A program made the position numbers and the translations under genes. A DNA stretch of 64,000 bases, taken from Myxococcaceae bacterium (lineage in GTDB: Bacteria; Myxococcota; Myxococcia; Myxococcales; Myxococcaceae). Below, in pieces: positions 25,441 through 33,464 of the stretch. The DNA lies in contig JAEUJQ010000064.1 in the NCBI GenBank assembly GCA_016793095.1, positions 19,187 through 83,186 on the forward strand, given 5' to 3'. The notes under the pieces were generated by a model that saw nothing but the letters and a program-made list of their open reading frames with translations, ran no database searches and was not told where the DNA came from. Positions within the stretch are counted from its first letter, which is position 1. Every line of letters begins with the position of its first letter.

Positions 25441-26232
25441 CTACTTGCGAAGCTGGAACTTCACCTTCTCGGTGCCGAAGGTGAACTCGTCACCATCGCG
25501 GATCGGGCGACGGGTCACCTTCTCCTTGTTGGGCCCGAAGAAGGTGCCGTTCGACGAGTTGAGGTCCTCGAGGACGAAGCCGCCGGCCTCACGAATGACG
25601 CGCGCGTGCTCGCGGCTCACGCGGTTCGACTCGATGACGAACTCGCACGTCTTGCCCCGGCCGATGGTGACGACGTCAGTCGCCATCTTGTACGGCTCGC
25701 GGTTGGCCATGACGAGCGTGAGGGACAGCCTGCCGCCGCCGCTCGGGCGGGGCGGTGGAGGCGCTGGCTCGGGCTCCTCTTCGGGCGGCAGGTCCTCCTC
25801 TTCGGCAACGGGCTCTTCGTCGGGCGGCGCCTCTTCGGGGAAGTCTTCGTCGGGAGCCGGCTCGTCGAACGGGTTGCCGTCTTCTTCGGGCGCCGGCTCG
25901 GGCTCCGGCTCCGGCTCCGGTTCGGGCTCGGGCGCCGGCTTCGCGCGCGGCGGCGGCGCGGGCGCAGGACGCGCAGGGGCTGCAGGAGCAGCAGGCGCAG
26001 GCCTGGCGGAGGCCGCGGGCTTGAGGCCCGGAGGCGCGGCGGGAGCTGGTGCGGCTGGAGCGGCGGCGCCCGCCTGCAGGCCACGCCCGGGCACCACGTA
26101 GCCGTTGAGCCGGGCAAGGGTGAAGACGGCCTGCGCGACGAGTGCATCGCGGCCCACGCCCATCTCGGAGGACATCAGATCGAGCGCTTCCCAGAGGTGC
26201 TCGGGCAGGGCGACGGGCTTGGAGTCTGACAT
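25441..26232 (-). CDS. FHA-domain protein with N-terminal ribbon-helix-helix-like segment
   Basis: 263 residues from ATG26232; a longer frame to 26451 runs over the divergent rhodanese gene and is rejected. Residues 1-45 (LPEHLWEALDLMSSEMGVGR, DALVAQAVFTL) look like a ribbon-helix-helix or short helical DNA-binding module. Residues about 50-165 are a Pro/Ala then Glu/Pro-rich linker. The C-terminal FHA domain (about 175-263) has the conserved TIGRGKTCEFVI, NRVSREHARV and LEDLNSSNGTFF motifs for phosphothreonine binding. It could link Ser/Thr kinases to transcription or act as a scaffold. The DNA-binding idea rests on pattern alone. Confidence 0.85.
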   Translation of the reverse strand: MSDSKPVALPEHLWEALDLMSSEMGVGRDALVAQAVFTLARLNGYVVPGRGLQAGAAAPAAPAPAAPPGLKPAASARPAPAAPAAPARPAPAPPPRAKPAPEPEPEPEPEPEPAPEEDGNPFDEPAPDEDFPEEAPPDEEPVAEEEDLPPEEEPEPAPPPPRPSGGGRLSLTLVMANREPYKMATDVVTIGRGKTCEFVIESNRVSREHARVIREAGGFVLEDLNSSNGTFFGPNKEKVTRRPIRDGDEFTFGTEKVKFQLRK

Positions 26233-26307
26233 TGCGTCGGCCACCTTATCGCCTGACTGCGCGCTGTCGAACTTGTGTTTTCGGTCGCCCGCACGCATGG
26301 AACAGCC

Positions 26308-26661
26308 ATGTCGCTCTTCGACTCCACCGCGAAACCCAACCCCGCCGGTCACCGAGACCTCGAGGTGACGTTGCTGCCCCTGCCCCCGCCGCCGGAGGTG
26401 CGCCTCATCGACGTGCGCGAGCCCCACGAGTTCGTCGGCGAGCTCGGCCACGTGCCGGGCGCGACCCTGGTGCCGCTCGCGTCCGTGCCAGCGCAGGCGA
26501 TGTCGTGGGACAAGCAGGCGACGTACGTCCTCATCTGCCGCAGCGGCGGCCGGTCGGGCCAGGCCGCGCAGGTCCTCACCCGGTCGGGCTTCGCGCGCGT
26601 CATCAACCTGGTGGGCGGCATGCTGGCGTGGAACCAGGCCGGCCTGAAGACGGAGCGGTGA
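26308..26661 (+). CDS. Rhodanese-domain protein
   Basis: 117 residues, a single rhodanese domain. The signature VRLIDVREPHEF starts at residue 31 and the active-site Cys77 lies in LICRSGGRSGQA. The end, NLVGGMLAWNQAGL, is typical of GlpE/PspE-sized rhodaneses. These enzymes carry persulfide on the Cys for thiosulfate or thiol transfer. No signal peptide is seen, so it is cytoplasmic. ATG26308 gives a compact protein; the ATG at 26275 would add eleven residues of no recognisable character. Its stop overlaps the GTG of the transglycosylase gene (GTGA), so the two are co-translated, an odd pairing. Confidence 0.9.
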   Translation: MSLFDSTAKPNPAGHRDLEVTLLPLPPPPEVRLIDVREPHEFVGELGHVPGATLVPLASVPAQAMSWDKQATYVLICRSGGRSGQAAQVLTRSGFARVINLVGGMLAWNQAGLKTER

Positions 26662-27377
26662 AGCGGGCGGCGGAACCCTCGCGCTGGCGCCGGCTCGCCC
26701 GGCGGCTCAGCCGCCTCACGCTCGGAGCCTTCGTCGCCCTGCTCGCGGCGCTGCTCGTCCTCCGCGTCCTCGACCCGCCCACCACCGCCTTCATGCTGCA
26801 GCGGCGGCTCGACGCGTGGCGCGGCGACGAGCGGCGCTTCTCCCTGCGGCAGCAGTGGGTCGCGCTCGAGCACATCGACCCCGCGCTGCAGCTCGCGGTC
26901 GTCGCGTCCGAGGACCAGAAGTTCCCACGGCACTCCGGCTTCGACGTCGAGGCCATCGCCGACGCAGTGGAGGACCGCTTCGAGGGCCGCTCTTCGCGCG
27001 GCGCCAGCACCCTCACCCAACAGGTGGCGAAGAACCTCTTCCTCTGGCCCGGCCAGTCCTTCCTCCGCAAGGGCCTCGAGGCCGGCCTGACGGTGCTGCT
27101 CGAGCTGCTCTGGCCCAAGCGGCGCATCCTCGAGGTGTACCTCAACGTCGCCGAGTTCGGTGACGGCGTGTACGGGGTCGAGGCAGCGTGCAGGGCCTCC
27201 TTCGGCAAGAGCGCCAGACACGTGACGGCCGAAGAGGCGGCGCTGCTCGCAGCGGTGCTGCCGGCGCCGAAGAAGCGCAGCGTGAGGCAGCCGAGCGAGG
27301 TGGTGAAGGCGCGCGCCGCGTGGGTGGTGGACCAGGCACGGGCGCTGGGACCGCGCTGGCTCGACGACGTGCGCTGA
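26658..27377 (+). CDS. mtgA: Monofunctional biosynthetic peptidoglycan transglycosylase
   Basis: 239 residues from GTG26658, overlapping the rhodanese stop by four bases. One N-terminal membrane helix (LGAFVALLAALLVLRVLD, residues 22-39) is followed by a GT51 domain: catalytic Glu85 in VASEDQKFPRHSGFD, then RGASTLTQQVAKNLFLWPGQ, RKGLEAGLTVLLELLWPKRR and LNVAEFGDGVYGVEAA. No transpeptidase domain follows and the length is that of MtgA. It polymerises lipid II into glycan strands in the inner membrane facing the periplasm. The longer open frame starting at 26142 is antisense to the FHA gene. No cell-wall genes are nearby, apart from this pairing. Confidence 0.93.
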   Translation: MKRAAEPSRWRRLARRLSRLTLGAFVALLAALLVLRVLDPPTTAFMLQRRLDAWRGDERRFSLRQQWVALEHIDPALQLAVVASEDQKFPRHSGFDVEAIADAVEDRFEGRSSRGASTLTQQVAKNLFLWPGQSFLRKGLEAGLTVLLELLWPKRRILEVYLNVAEFGDGVYGVEAACRASFGKSARHVTAEEAALLAAVLPAPKKRSVRQPSEVVKARAAWVVDQARALGPRWLDDVR

Positions 27378-27408
27378 CCGCGACGCCCCCTCGTCCCCCG
27401 CAGGCGCT

Positions 27409-28011
27409 TCAGCTCCCCGAGGCCTTCTTCGACTTCTCGTGCGCCCTGCCCCAGCCGTCGTAGTGACGAATGCCGGAGTCTCCCACGCGCTGGACGTGCT
27501 GGTTGTTGAGGTACGCCGAGATGGGCGCCGCCACCAGCGGCATCGCCCGGCCAATGGCCTTGAGGCCCGACTTCGCCAGCACCATCGCCGCGAGGCTGCC
27601 CAACACCTTCGGGCTCGCGCGCTGCACCGGGCCGATGCCGTTCGCGTAGCCGAAGAGGTCGAGCACGTCCTTCTTGCCGCGGTCGCTCTTGAAGTCGGCC
27701 TTGAAGACCGTGCCGATCTCCACCAGCAGCCCGAGCTGCAGGTACACCATGCCCAGCAGGTCCACCGGCACCGTCACCGCCCCGAAGACGCCCGTGACGC
27801 CGCCCAGCACGCCCGCCATCTGCTTGCGGGTGTCGATGAAGCGCTGCGCGAGCTCGCGCGGGCCGGCCGACGGGTAGCGCTGCTGCAGCTCCTCGAGCGC
27901 CGTGCGGGCGCGCACCGCCTCTTTGTCGATGAGGTCGTTCAGCCGCGCGTTCGCCAGCGACTTGAGCTTCGTCGGCGACAGCGCGTTCACCACCGGGTCG
28001 TAGAAGGCCAC
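27409..28011 (-). CDS. EcsC-family protein
   Basis: 200 residues. The central segment (GGVTGVFGAVTVPVDLLGMV, YLQLGLLVEIGTVF, VLDLFGYANG) fits the EcsC domain, a predicted membrane-associated alpha/glycine-rich fold found in B. subtilis EcsC, whose biochemical role is unclear. N-terminal residues 1-60 form charged helices (LANARLNDLIDKEAVRART). The C-terminal stretch has a Gly/Ala hydrophobic segment (KAIGRAMPLVAAPISAYLNN), which may insert in the membrane. It is convergent with mtgA (31 bases between stops) and stands 54 bases downstream (leftward) of the small lipoprotein gene, possibly the last gene of that unit. Confidence 0.75.
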   Translation of the reverse strand: MAFYDPVVNALSPTKLKSLANARLNDLIDKEAVRARTALEELQQRYPSAGPRELAQRFIDTRKQMAGVLGGVTGVFGAVTVPVDLLGMVYLQLGLLVEIGTVFKADFKSDRGKKDVLDLFGYANGIGPVQRASPKVLGSLAAMVLAKSGLKAIGRAMPLVAAPISAYLNNQHVQRVGDSGIRHYDGWGRAHEKSKKASGS

Positions 28012-28065
28012 GAGCGGAGTATGGCGTCCGTCGCCCGTGCGCTCAACGCAGCACCTGCCCGACCG

Positions 28066-28500
28066 TCAATAGCCGTGGTCGGCGAGGTAGAGGTCCACCA
28101 GCGCGCCCTCTTCGAACCAGAACTGGTTCGCCTCCTTGTTGAACCACTTCGAGCCGGGCTGCGCGTTGCGCACCTCGAGCAGCACCCGGTTGGTGTCCGT
28201 GTCAGCCACCGAGGCGCGGGCGAGGCACGACGCGAGGGGCCTGTCGCCGAACCCACCGTCGAGGCACACCTCGTCGCCCGAGGACAGGCGGCGCACGTAG
28301 AGCTCGGCGAGGTACCTCGCCTCGTCGCAGGCCGCGGCCGCGCTCCCGCCCTTCTTGAACTTCGCGCAGCGCGAGACCGCTGGCGCCGGGTAGGTGGGCA
28401 CGTTCTCGAAGATGCCGGCGGCCCCGCGGTCCCGGGAGGCGCGTGAGTCGGTGAGACAGCCCGCGCAGCCGAGCGACACGAGCAACAGGGTCGTCTTCAC
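28066..28500 (-). CDS. Small lipoprotein of unknown function
   Basis: 144 residues with a short signal peptide ending in a lipobox (SLGCAGC). The mature part has four further Cys (SRCAKF, AACDEA, EVCLDG, ASCLAR) that could form two disulfides, and a charged C-terminus. Its ATG overlaps the stop of the PilZ gene upstream (ATGA), so the two are translationally coupled. No family is recognised. A periplasmic partner to a cyclic-di-GMP receptor is conceivable from the coupling only. Confidence 0.7.
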   Translation of the reverse strand: MKTTLLLVSLGCAGCLTDSRASRDRGAAGIFENVPTYPAPAVSRCAKFKKGGSAAAACDEARYLAELYVRRLSSGDEVCLDGGFGDRPLASCLARASVADTDTNRVLLEVRNAQPGSKWFNKEANQFWFEEGALVDLYLADHGY

Positions 28501-28832
28501 GCCCGCCCTCCCTCGAGCACCTGCCGGGCGAAGGCGTCGATCCGCTGCGCGTCCGCCGGGGCGAGGTCGAGAAACCTGATGCCCATGCCGTACTCCTTCG
28601 TGTCGGGGACGTTCACGACCTCGCCCTGGCAGCGAATGGTGCGCGGGTCTCCGGGCAGGCTGAACGAGAGCGCCACCCGGGCTCCCACGGCGTGGGGGAT
28701 GGCGCGATCGAAGAAGCAGCCCGAGGCCGAGACGTCGCGGGTGGAGTGGAACGAGAAGCCCCGCTCGTCGCGCACCTCGACGGCGATGGACACGAAGGCA
28801 CGAAGGTGTTGGCGACGCTCGAAGTCAGTCAC
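28497..28832 (-). CDS. PilZ-domain protein
   Basis: 111 residues, a single PilZ domain. The N-terminal arginine motif RRQHLR (6-11) and the DVSASGCFF motif (D/N-x-S-x-x-G) are both present and correctly spaced for cyclic-di-GMP binding; GMGIRFLDL closes the barrel. Myxobacteria hold many single-domain PilZ proteins acting as adaptors in motility and polysaccharide control. It is coupled to the lipoprotein downstream. The next PilZ gene upstream is 87 bases away on the same strand. Confidence 0.9.
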   Translation of the reverse strand: MTDFERRQHLRAFVSIAVEVRDERGFSFHSTRDVSASGCFFDRAIPHAVGARVALSFSLPGDPRTIRCQGEVVNVPDTKEYGMGIRFLDLAPADAQRIDAFARQVLEGGRA

Positions 28833-28919
28833 GGCGCGGCCACCCTACCCCAACGTTCGGACAAGGTGAGCACCGTCGCGCCACGGCCGGCGCGCGGCGA
28901 CCCGACCGCGTCGGCGAGC

Positions 28920-29372
28920 TCAGCCGAGCAGCCGGTGAATGCGGCGCACGGCCTCGACGGGCGGGTTGAGGAACTTCATGCGCGCGCCGCCGTGCTCACC
29001 GAAGGCGCCAATCACCACGACCTTCAGCTCGAGCGGCGTGGTCGGGTCATCGGGCAGGAACAGGCGAATGGTGATGCGGCTGCCCTTCTTCGGCGTCGGC
29101 CCCGACGCCACGCCCACCCCGAAGGTCGAGAGGTCGTGCGTGCGCATCATCACCGCCTGGCCCCCGTCGCCCGCCTCGAGATCCAGGGCGACGGCGACGC
29201 GTGGCGTGGCGCGGCGGTCTCGAAAGGCGCGGCGCTCGGGCGCGCCCGTCTGAATGCGCTGGACGAGCTTCGAGAGCGAGTCCGAGCCTCCGCGGCGGTC
29301 CTTCATGCGCGGCAGCTTCGGCGTGAGGAGGGGGAGCGTGGTGTCGTCCACCTTCTTCTTCTCGGAAGCCAT
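28920..29372 (-). CDS. PilZ-domain protein with basic N-terminal extension
   Basis: 150 residues. A highly charged N-terminus of about 50 residues (MASEKKKVDD, PRMKDRRGG, ERRAFRDRR) leads to a PilZ domain: RRATPRVAVALDL carries the R-x3-R element and HDLSTFGVGV the D-x-S-x-x-G element. The rest of the barrel (ITIRLFLPDD, ARMKFLNPP) is present. Cyclic-di-GMP binding is likely, though spacing in the first motif is RR-x3-R with Pro inside. It is divergent from the giant kinase gene at 29465 (92 bases). Confidence 0.85.
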   Translation of the reverse strand: MASEKKKVDDTTLPLLTPKLPRMKDRRGGSDSLSKLVQRIQTGAPERRAFRDRRATPRVAVALDLEAGDGGQAVMMRTHDLSTFGVGVASGPTPKKGSRITIRLFLPDDPTTPLELKVVVIGAFGEHGGARMKFLNPPVEAVRRIHRLLG

Positions 29373-29464
29373 CGGCCCGAGACGCTAACACAGCGCGGCG
29401 CTCGCCCCCCAGCCGGGGTGATCAGCCGCGCCCGCGACCCGTGCACACCTGATATTGAGCGGGC

Positions 29465-32400
29465 GTGGTCGCACCGGCTGACGCCCCACGAACGCTGTGC
29501 CCGATGTGCGGAGCGCCCGCCCCCGCAGGAGCCACCACGTGTCCCCAGTGCAAGAAGCCCCTCGACAGCGTGGACCCGCTCGTCGGCCGCGTCATCAACG
29601 GGTTCAAGATCCTGTCGGTCATCGGCGCCGGGGGCATGGGGAAGGTGTACCGGGCCGAGCAGACGAAGCTGCAGCGCACGGCCTGCATCAAGACGCTGCT
29701 GCCCGAGCTGGCGAACGACCCGGACCTCGCGCAGCGCTTCGAGCGCGAGGGCGTCGCGACGGCCCTCATCCGCCACAACAACATCGTCGGCATCTATGAC
29801 TTCGGGCACACCGACGACGGCATCCTCTACATCGCGATGGAGTACGTGGAGGGGCGCACGCTGCGCACCATCCTCCGCACCGAGGCGCCCGTGCCGTCGC
29901 GCCGCGCCATCGCGCTGGTGCAGCAGATCCTGTCGGCGCTCGAAGAGGCGCACGCGAGCGGCGTCGTGCACCGCGACCTCAAGCCGGCGAACGTGCTCGT
30001 CACCCGCAACCGCGACGGCAGCGAGCTGGTGAAGGTGGTGGACTTCGGCATCGCCAAGCTCGTCGGGCAGGGCGGGCCGAAGGTGCAGGGCGAGGGGCTC
30101 ACCCGCACCGGCATGGTGGTGGGCAGCGTGGGCTACATGCCGCCCGAGCAGATCCTGGGCGAAGACATCGGCGGCTCGGCCGACCTCTATGCCGTAGGCG
30201 TCGTGCTGTGGGAGCTGCTCGCCGGGCGCCGGCTCTTCCAGGGCAGCAACGAGGTGGAGATCGCCAAGAAGCACCTCACCCTGACGCCCGAGTCCCCGTC
30301 GGTGGCCGCCAGCGTGCCGTTGCCGGCGGGCCTCGACGCGGTGGTGCTCAAGGCCCTCGAGAAGACGGCCGACCGCCGCTTCCAGTCGGCCCGCGAGTTC
30401 CGCGAGGCCCTCGAGCGCGTCACCTACGCCGAGTGGGGAGGCGCCACGCCACACTCGAGCTCGGCGCTGCGCGGGCTCGCGACCTCGGCGGCGCAGCTGC
30501 GCGACGCGTCCCGAGTCACCCCGAGCGGCAACTCGGCGCTGCAGGGCCTCAAGGGGCTGGTGCCCGACCACCTGCTCGCGCACGTCGCCGACCTGCCCCG
30601 CCACGTCGTCACCACCGAGAAGCGCCTGCTCACCGTCGCCTACGGCGAGCTGTCGGGCCAGGCGGGCCTCACCGAGGTCCTCGGAGCGCCGGCGGTGAAG
30701 GCGCAGGTGACCGCGCTCGGCGAGGCCTTCGCCAGCGTGGTGAGCCGCCGCGAGGGCCAGCTCGAGCGCCTGCCGGGCTCGGGCTTCCTCCTCGTCTTCG
30801 GGCTCCTGCACGCGCACGGCGACGACCCGCTGCGCGCCGTCGAGACGTGCTTCGAGCTCGTCGGCGCCGTCGAGCAGGCGAACCGCCGGCTGCCGCGGCC
30901 GCTGCAGCTCCGCCTCGGCCTGCACGCCACCACGGTGACGAGCGCGTACGACGAGAGCAGCCTGTCGGACTCGCTGGGCGTCGCCGAGGTGGTGGCCGTC
31001 TCACGCCGCCTGCTCAGCACGATGCCGACGGGCGCCATCATCGCCAGCAAGGCGCTCGAGAAGCTGGTGCACGGCGCCGTGCAGGCCGCCGAGCGCGAGG
31101 TGGTGGTGGCCGGCCAGAAGCAGGAGCCGGTCTTCGAGCTCCTCGGACGCGCGGAGAAGGCCGACTTCCGCCGAGCCCTCGTGGGCCGCCAGGCCGAGCT
31201 CGCGGTGCTCAGCCAGCTCATCGAGCTGGTGCGCGCGCGCAAGGCTGGAGGGGTGCTGCTGGTCGGCGCCCCGGGCTTCGGGAAGAGCCGCCTGCTCGCC
31301 GAGGCCGTCACCATCGCCCGCCGCAACGGCGTGCAGGTGTTGACCGCGCGCGGAGGCCGCAGCGCCGCGCCTGCGCCCTTCGAGGTCGCGCGGCAGCTCG
31401 TGCAGTCGGCCCTCGACCGCGGCGGCGCGTCGAACGCCCCGCTGTCCGCCCTCGCGTCCCTCGGCGTCCCGGCCGCCGACGTGGCGCGCCTCGAGCGCCT
31501 CTTCTCGCAGGGCCGCGCCGACACCCAGGCCAGCCGCGAAGACGACGCCGCGAAGGACCGCGCGGCGCTGCTGCAGGTGTTCGACCGAACGGCGACCCGC
31601 GGGCCGGTGGTGCTCGCCATCGACGACCTGCACCTCATCGACGACGTCTCGCGCCAGCTGGTGGAAGAGCTGCAGCGCCGCGCGGGCAAGCACCCCTTCG
31701 GCCTCGTCGCCGCCGCGCGCCCCGGCGACCTCGCGGCCATCGCGCCCCGCCTGCGCCGCGTCGACCTCGGCGCCTTCGACCTCCCCACCACGCAGGCCCT
31801 CGTCGCCGCGCTGCTCGACGGGCCGCCCGCGCCCGAGCTGCTCGACTTCGTGTGGAAGCGCTCCGAGGGCAGCCCCTTCTTCGTCGAGGAGCTGGTGCAC
31901 TCCCTCGTCGAGACGGGCGTCGCGCGGCGCGAGGGCGACGAGTGGGTGCTGGGTGACGTGACGGCCGCCAACGTGCCCGACGCCCTGGGCCTCGTCATCG
32001 CCGCGCGCCTCGACCGCCTCAGCCCCGCGGCGCGAAGCCTGCTGCGCGTCGGCGCCGTCATCGGCCGCTCCTTCTCCCTGCCGCTCGCCGCTGAGGCCTC
32101 ACCTGACAAGCTCGACGTGGCGCAGGTCTCGGAAGAGTGCGTGCAGCGCGGCGTGCTGGCGCGCGGTGAGCAAGGCGAGCTGCGCTTCGAGCAGAGCCTC
32201 CTCCAGGAGGTGCTGCTGCAGCGGCTGACGCCCATCGACCTCAAGTTCCTCAACGCGCGCATCGGCGAGGCCCTCGAGCGGGGCGCGACCGGCGAGCTGC
32301 CGTTCGAGGTGATGGCGAAGCACTTCACGCTCGCGGAGCAGCCGCGCAAGGCCATCAGGTACCTGCGCCTCGCGGGCGACCGCGCCTTCGAGCGGGGCGC

Positions 32401-33280
32401 CTTCGCCGCCGCGGTGGACGCCTTCGTGCAGTGCCTCAAGCTGATGCAGCAGGAGGCGAGCCGGGCGGGGCCGATGACGGAGCAGGCGGCCACGGCGCTC
32501 CTCGAGGTCGCGGGCCGCGCGATGGGCGCCCAGGTCATGGTGTCGCCTGACCGCGCGCTCGCGCTCTACGACGCGCTGATGCCCGTCATCCCCACCGCGA
32601 TGGGCGGGGCCGCACGTGCCGAGCCGCTCCGACAGCGGGGCCTCGCGCTTCAGCGGCTGTCGCGGCTCCCCGAGGCGCAGGCGTGCCTCCGCGACGCGCT
32701 CGCGCTGCTGGCGGCGGGAGAGAACGAGACGCTGGTGGCCAACCTGCGCTCGGACCTCGCCTCGGTGATGGAGGCGCGCGGCGACCTCGGCGCGGCGACC
32801 GCGATGCTGCTCGACGGCCTCGCGCTCGTCTCGACGCAGCGGGTGAAGGACCAGCACCTGCTCTGGCAGTACCTGAACGGCCTGGGCCGCCTGCACCTGC
32901 GCGCCGGCAAGGTGCAGCCCGCCGAGGAGTTCTTCGAGAACGCCCGCCAGCGGGCGAAGCAGGTCGGCAGCGATGCCGGCGAGTCGAAGGCCATCGCGAA
33001 CCTGGCGGTGGCGCGCGCGCAGCGGGGCGACTCGGCGTCGGCGCTCGCGCTGTTCGGTGAGGCCGTGCAGCTGGCAGAGAAGGCCGGCGACCGACTGGGC
33101 GTCTTGCGGGTCCTCTACAACCGGGCGCGCGTGATGATGGCGTCGAACCCCGCCGCCGCCCAGGCGGACCTCGACGTCGTGTTGGACGAGGCGCGCGACA
33201 TCGGCTGGCGCGAGGGTGAGGCGCTGGCCGCGCGCGCGCAGGAAGAGCTGAAGGGCCCGCGCCCCTCTGCCCCGCGCTGA
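29465..33280 (+). CDS. Ser/Thr kinase fused to cyclase-like, AAA-ATPase and TPR regions
   Basis: 1271 residues starting at GTG29465. N-terminal zinc ribbon (CPMC...CPQC, residues 12-30). Kinase domain about 40-320 with GAGGMGKVY, the invariant Lys in ACIKTLL, HRDLKPANV and DFGIAKL. Residues about 380-560 match the class III nucleotidyl cyclase fold, but the metal-binding Asp positions are Glu (YGELSG) and Ser (PGSGFLLVFG), so it is probably inactive. An AAA_16-type ATPase follows with Walker A GAPGFGKS and Walker B VVLAIDDLHL. The last 350 residues are TPR-like. This is the layout of large signalling ATPases that sense through TPRs. It probably lies in the cytoplasm; no membrane helix is seen. 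Monocistronic. Confidence 0.9.
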   Translation: MVAPADAPRTLCPMCGAPAPAGATTCPQCKKPLDSVDPLVGRVINGFKILSVIGAGGMGKVYRAEQTKLQRTACIKTLLPELANDPDLAQRFEREGVATALIRHNNIVGIYDFGHTDDGILYIAMEYVEGRTLRTILRTEAPVPSRRAIALVQQILSALEEAHASGVVHRDLKPANVLVTRNRDGSELVKVVDFGIAKLVGQGGPKVQGEGLTRTGMVVGSVGYMPPEQILGEDIGGSADLYAVGVVLWELLAGRRLFQGSNEVEIAKKHLTLTPESPSVAASVPLPAGLDAVVLKALEKTADRRFQSAREFREALERVTYAEWGGATPHSSSALRGLATSAAQLRDASRVTPSGNSALQGLKGLVPDHLLAHVADLPRHVVTTEKRLLTVAYGELSGQAGLTEVLGAPAVKAQVTALGEAFASVVSRREGQLERLPGSGFLLVFGLLHAHGDDPLRAVETCFELVGAVEQANRRLPRPLQLRLGLHATTVTSAYDESSLSDSLGVAEVVAVSRRLLSTMPTGAIIASKALEKLVHGAVQAAEREVVVAGQKQEPVFELLGRAEKADFRRALVGRQAELAVLSQLIELVRARKAGGVLLVGAPGFGKSRLLAEAVTIARRNGVQVLTARGGRSAAPAPFEVARQLVQSALDRGGASNAPLSALASLGVPAADVARLERLFSQGRADTQASREDDAAKDRAALLQVFDRTATRGPVVLAIDDLHLIDDVSRQLVEELQRRAGKHPFGLVAAARPGDLAAIAPRLRRVDLGAFDLPTTQALVAALLDGPPAPELLDFVWKRSEGSPFFVEELVHSLVETGVARREGDEWVLGDVTAANVPDALGLVIAARLDRLSPAARSLLRVGAVIGRSFSLPLAAEASPDKLDVAQVSEECVQRGVLARGEQGELRFEQSLLQEVLLQRLTPIDLKFLNARIGEALERGATGELPFEVMAKHFTLAEQPRKAIRYLRLAGDRAFERGAFAAAVDAFVQCLKLMQQEASRAGPMTEQAATALLEVAGRAMGAQVMVSPDRALALYDALMPVIPTAMGGAARAEPLRQRGLALQRLSRLPEAQACLRDALALLAAGENETLVANLRSDLASVMEARGDLGAATAMLLDGLALVSTQRVKDQHLLWQYLNGLGRLHLRAGKVQPAEEFFENARQRAKQVGSDAGESKAIANLAVARAQRGDSASALALFGEAVQLAEKAGDRLGVLRVLYNRARVMMASNPAAAQADLDVVLDEARDIGWREGEALAARAQEELKGPRPSAPR

Positions 33281-33464
33281 GCCCGCCTCGAGCGCCCCTG
33301 TCCCTCTCGAACGAGGCGAAGGCCCCGGTGACGAGCTTCGGAGCGCGCTCCTGTCTCCTGCCATGACGCAGGTCCCTCCACGGCTCCATGGTTCGCGAGG
33401 GTCTGGTTCAACGGGCGGTTCGTCCTCGAACCCGGTCGGTGAGCCGGCGACCGGGTGTTCGCCG

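Noticed and set aside
33340..33351. Terminator between the first giant kinase and the HD-GYP-like gene
   Set aside because: GGAGCGCGCTCC is a palindrome but has no loop of workable size and no T-run after it.
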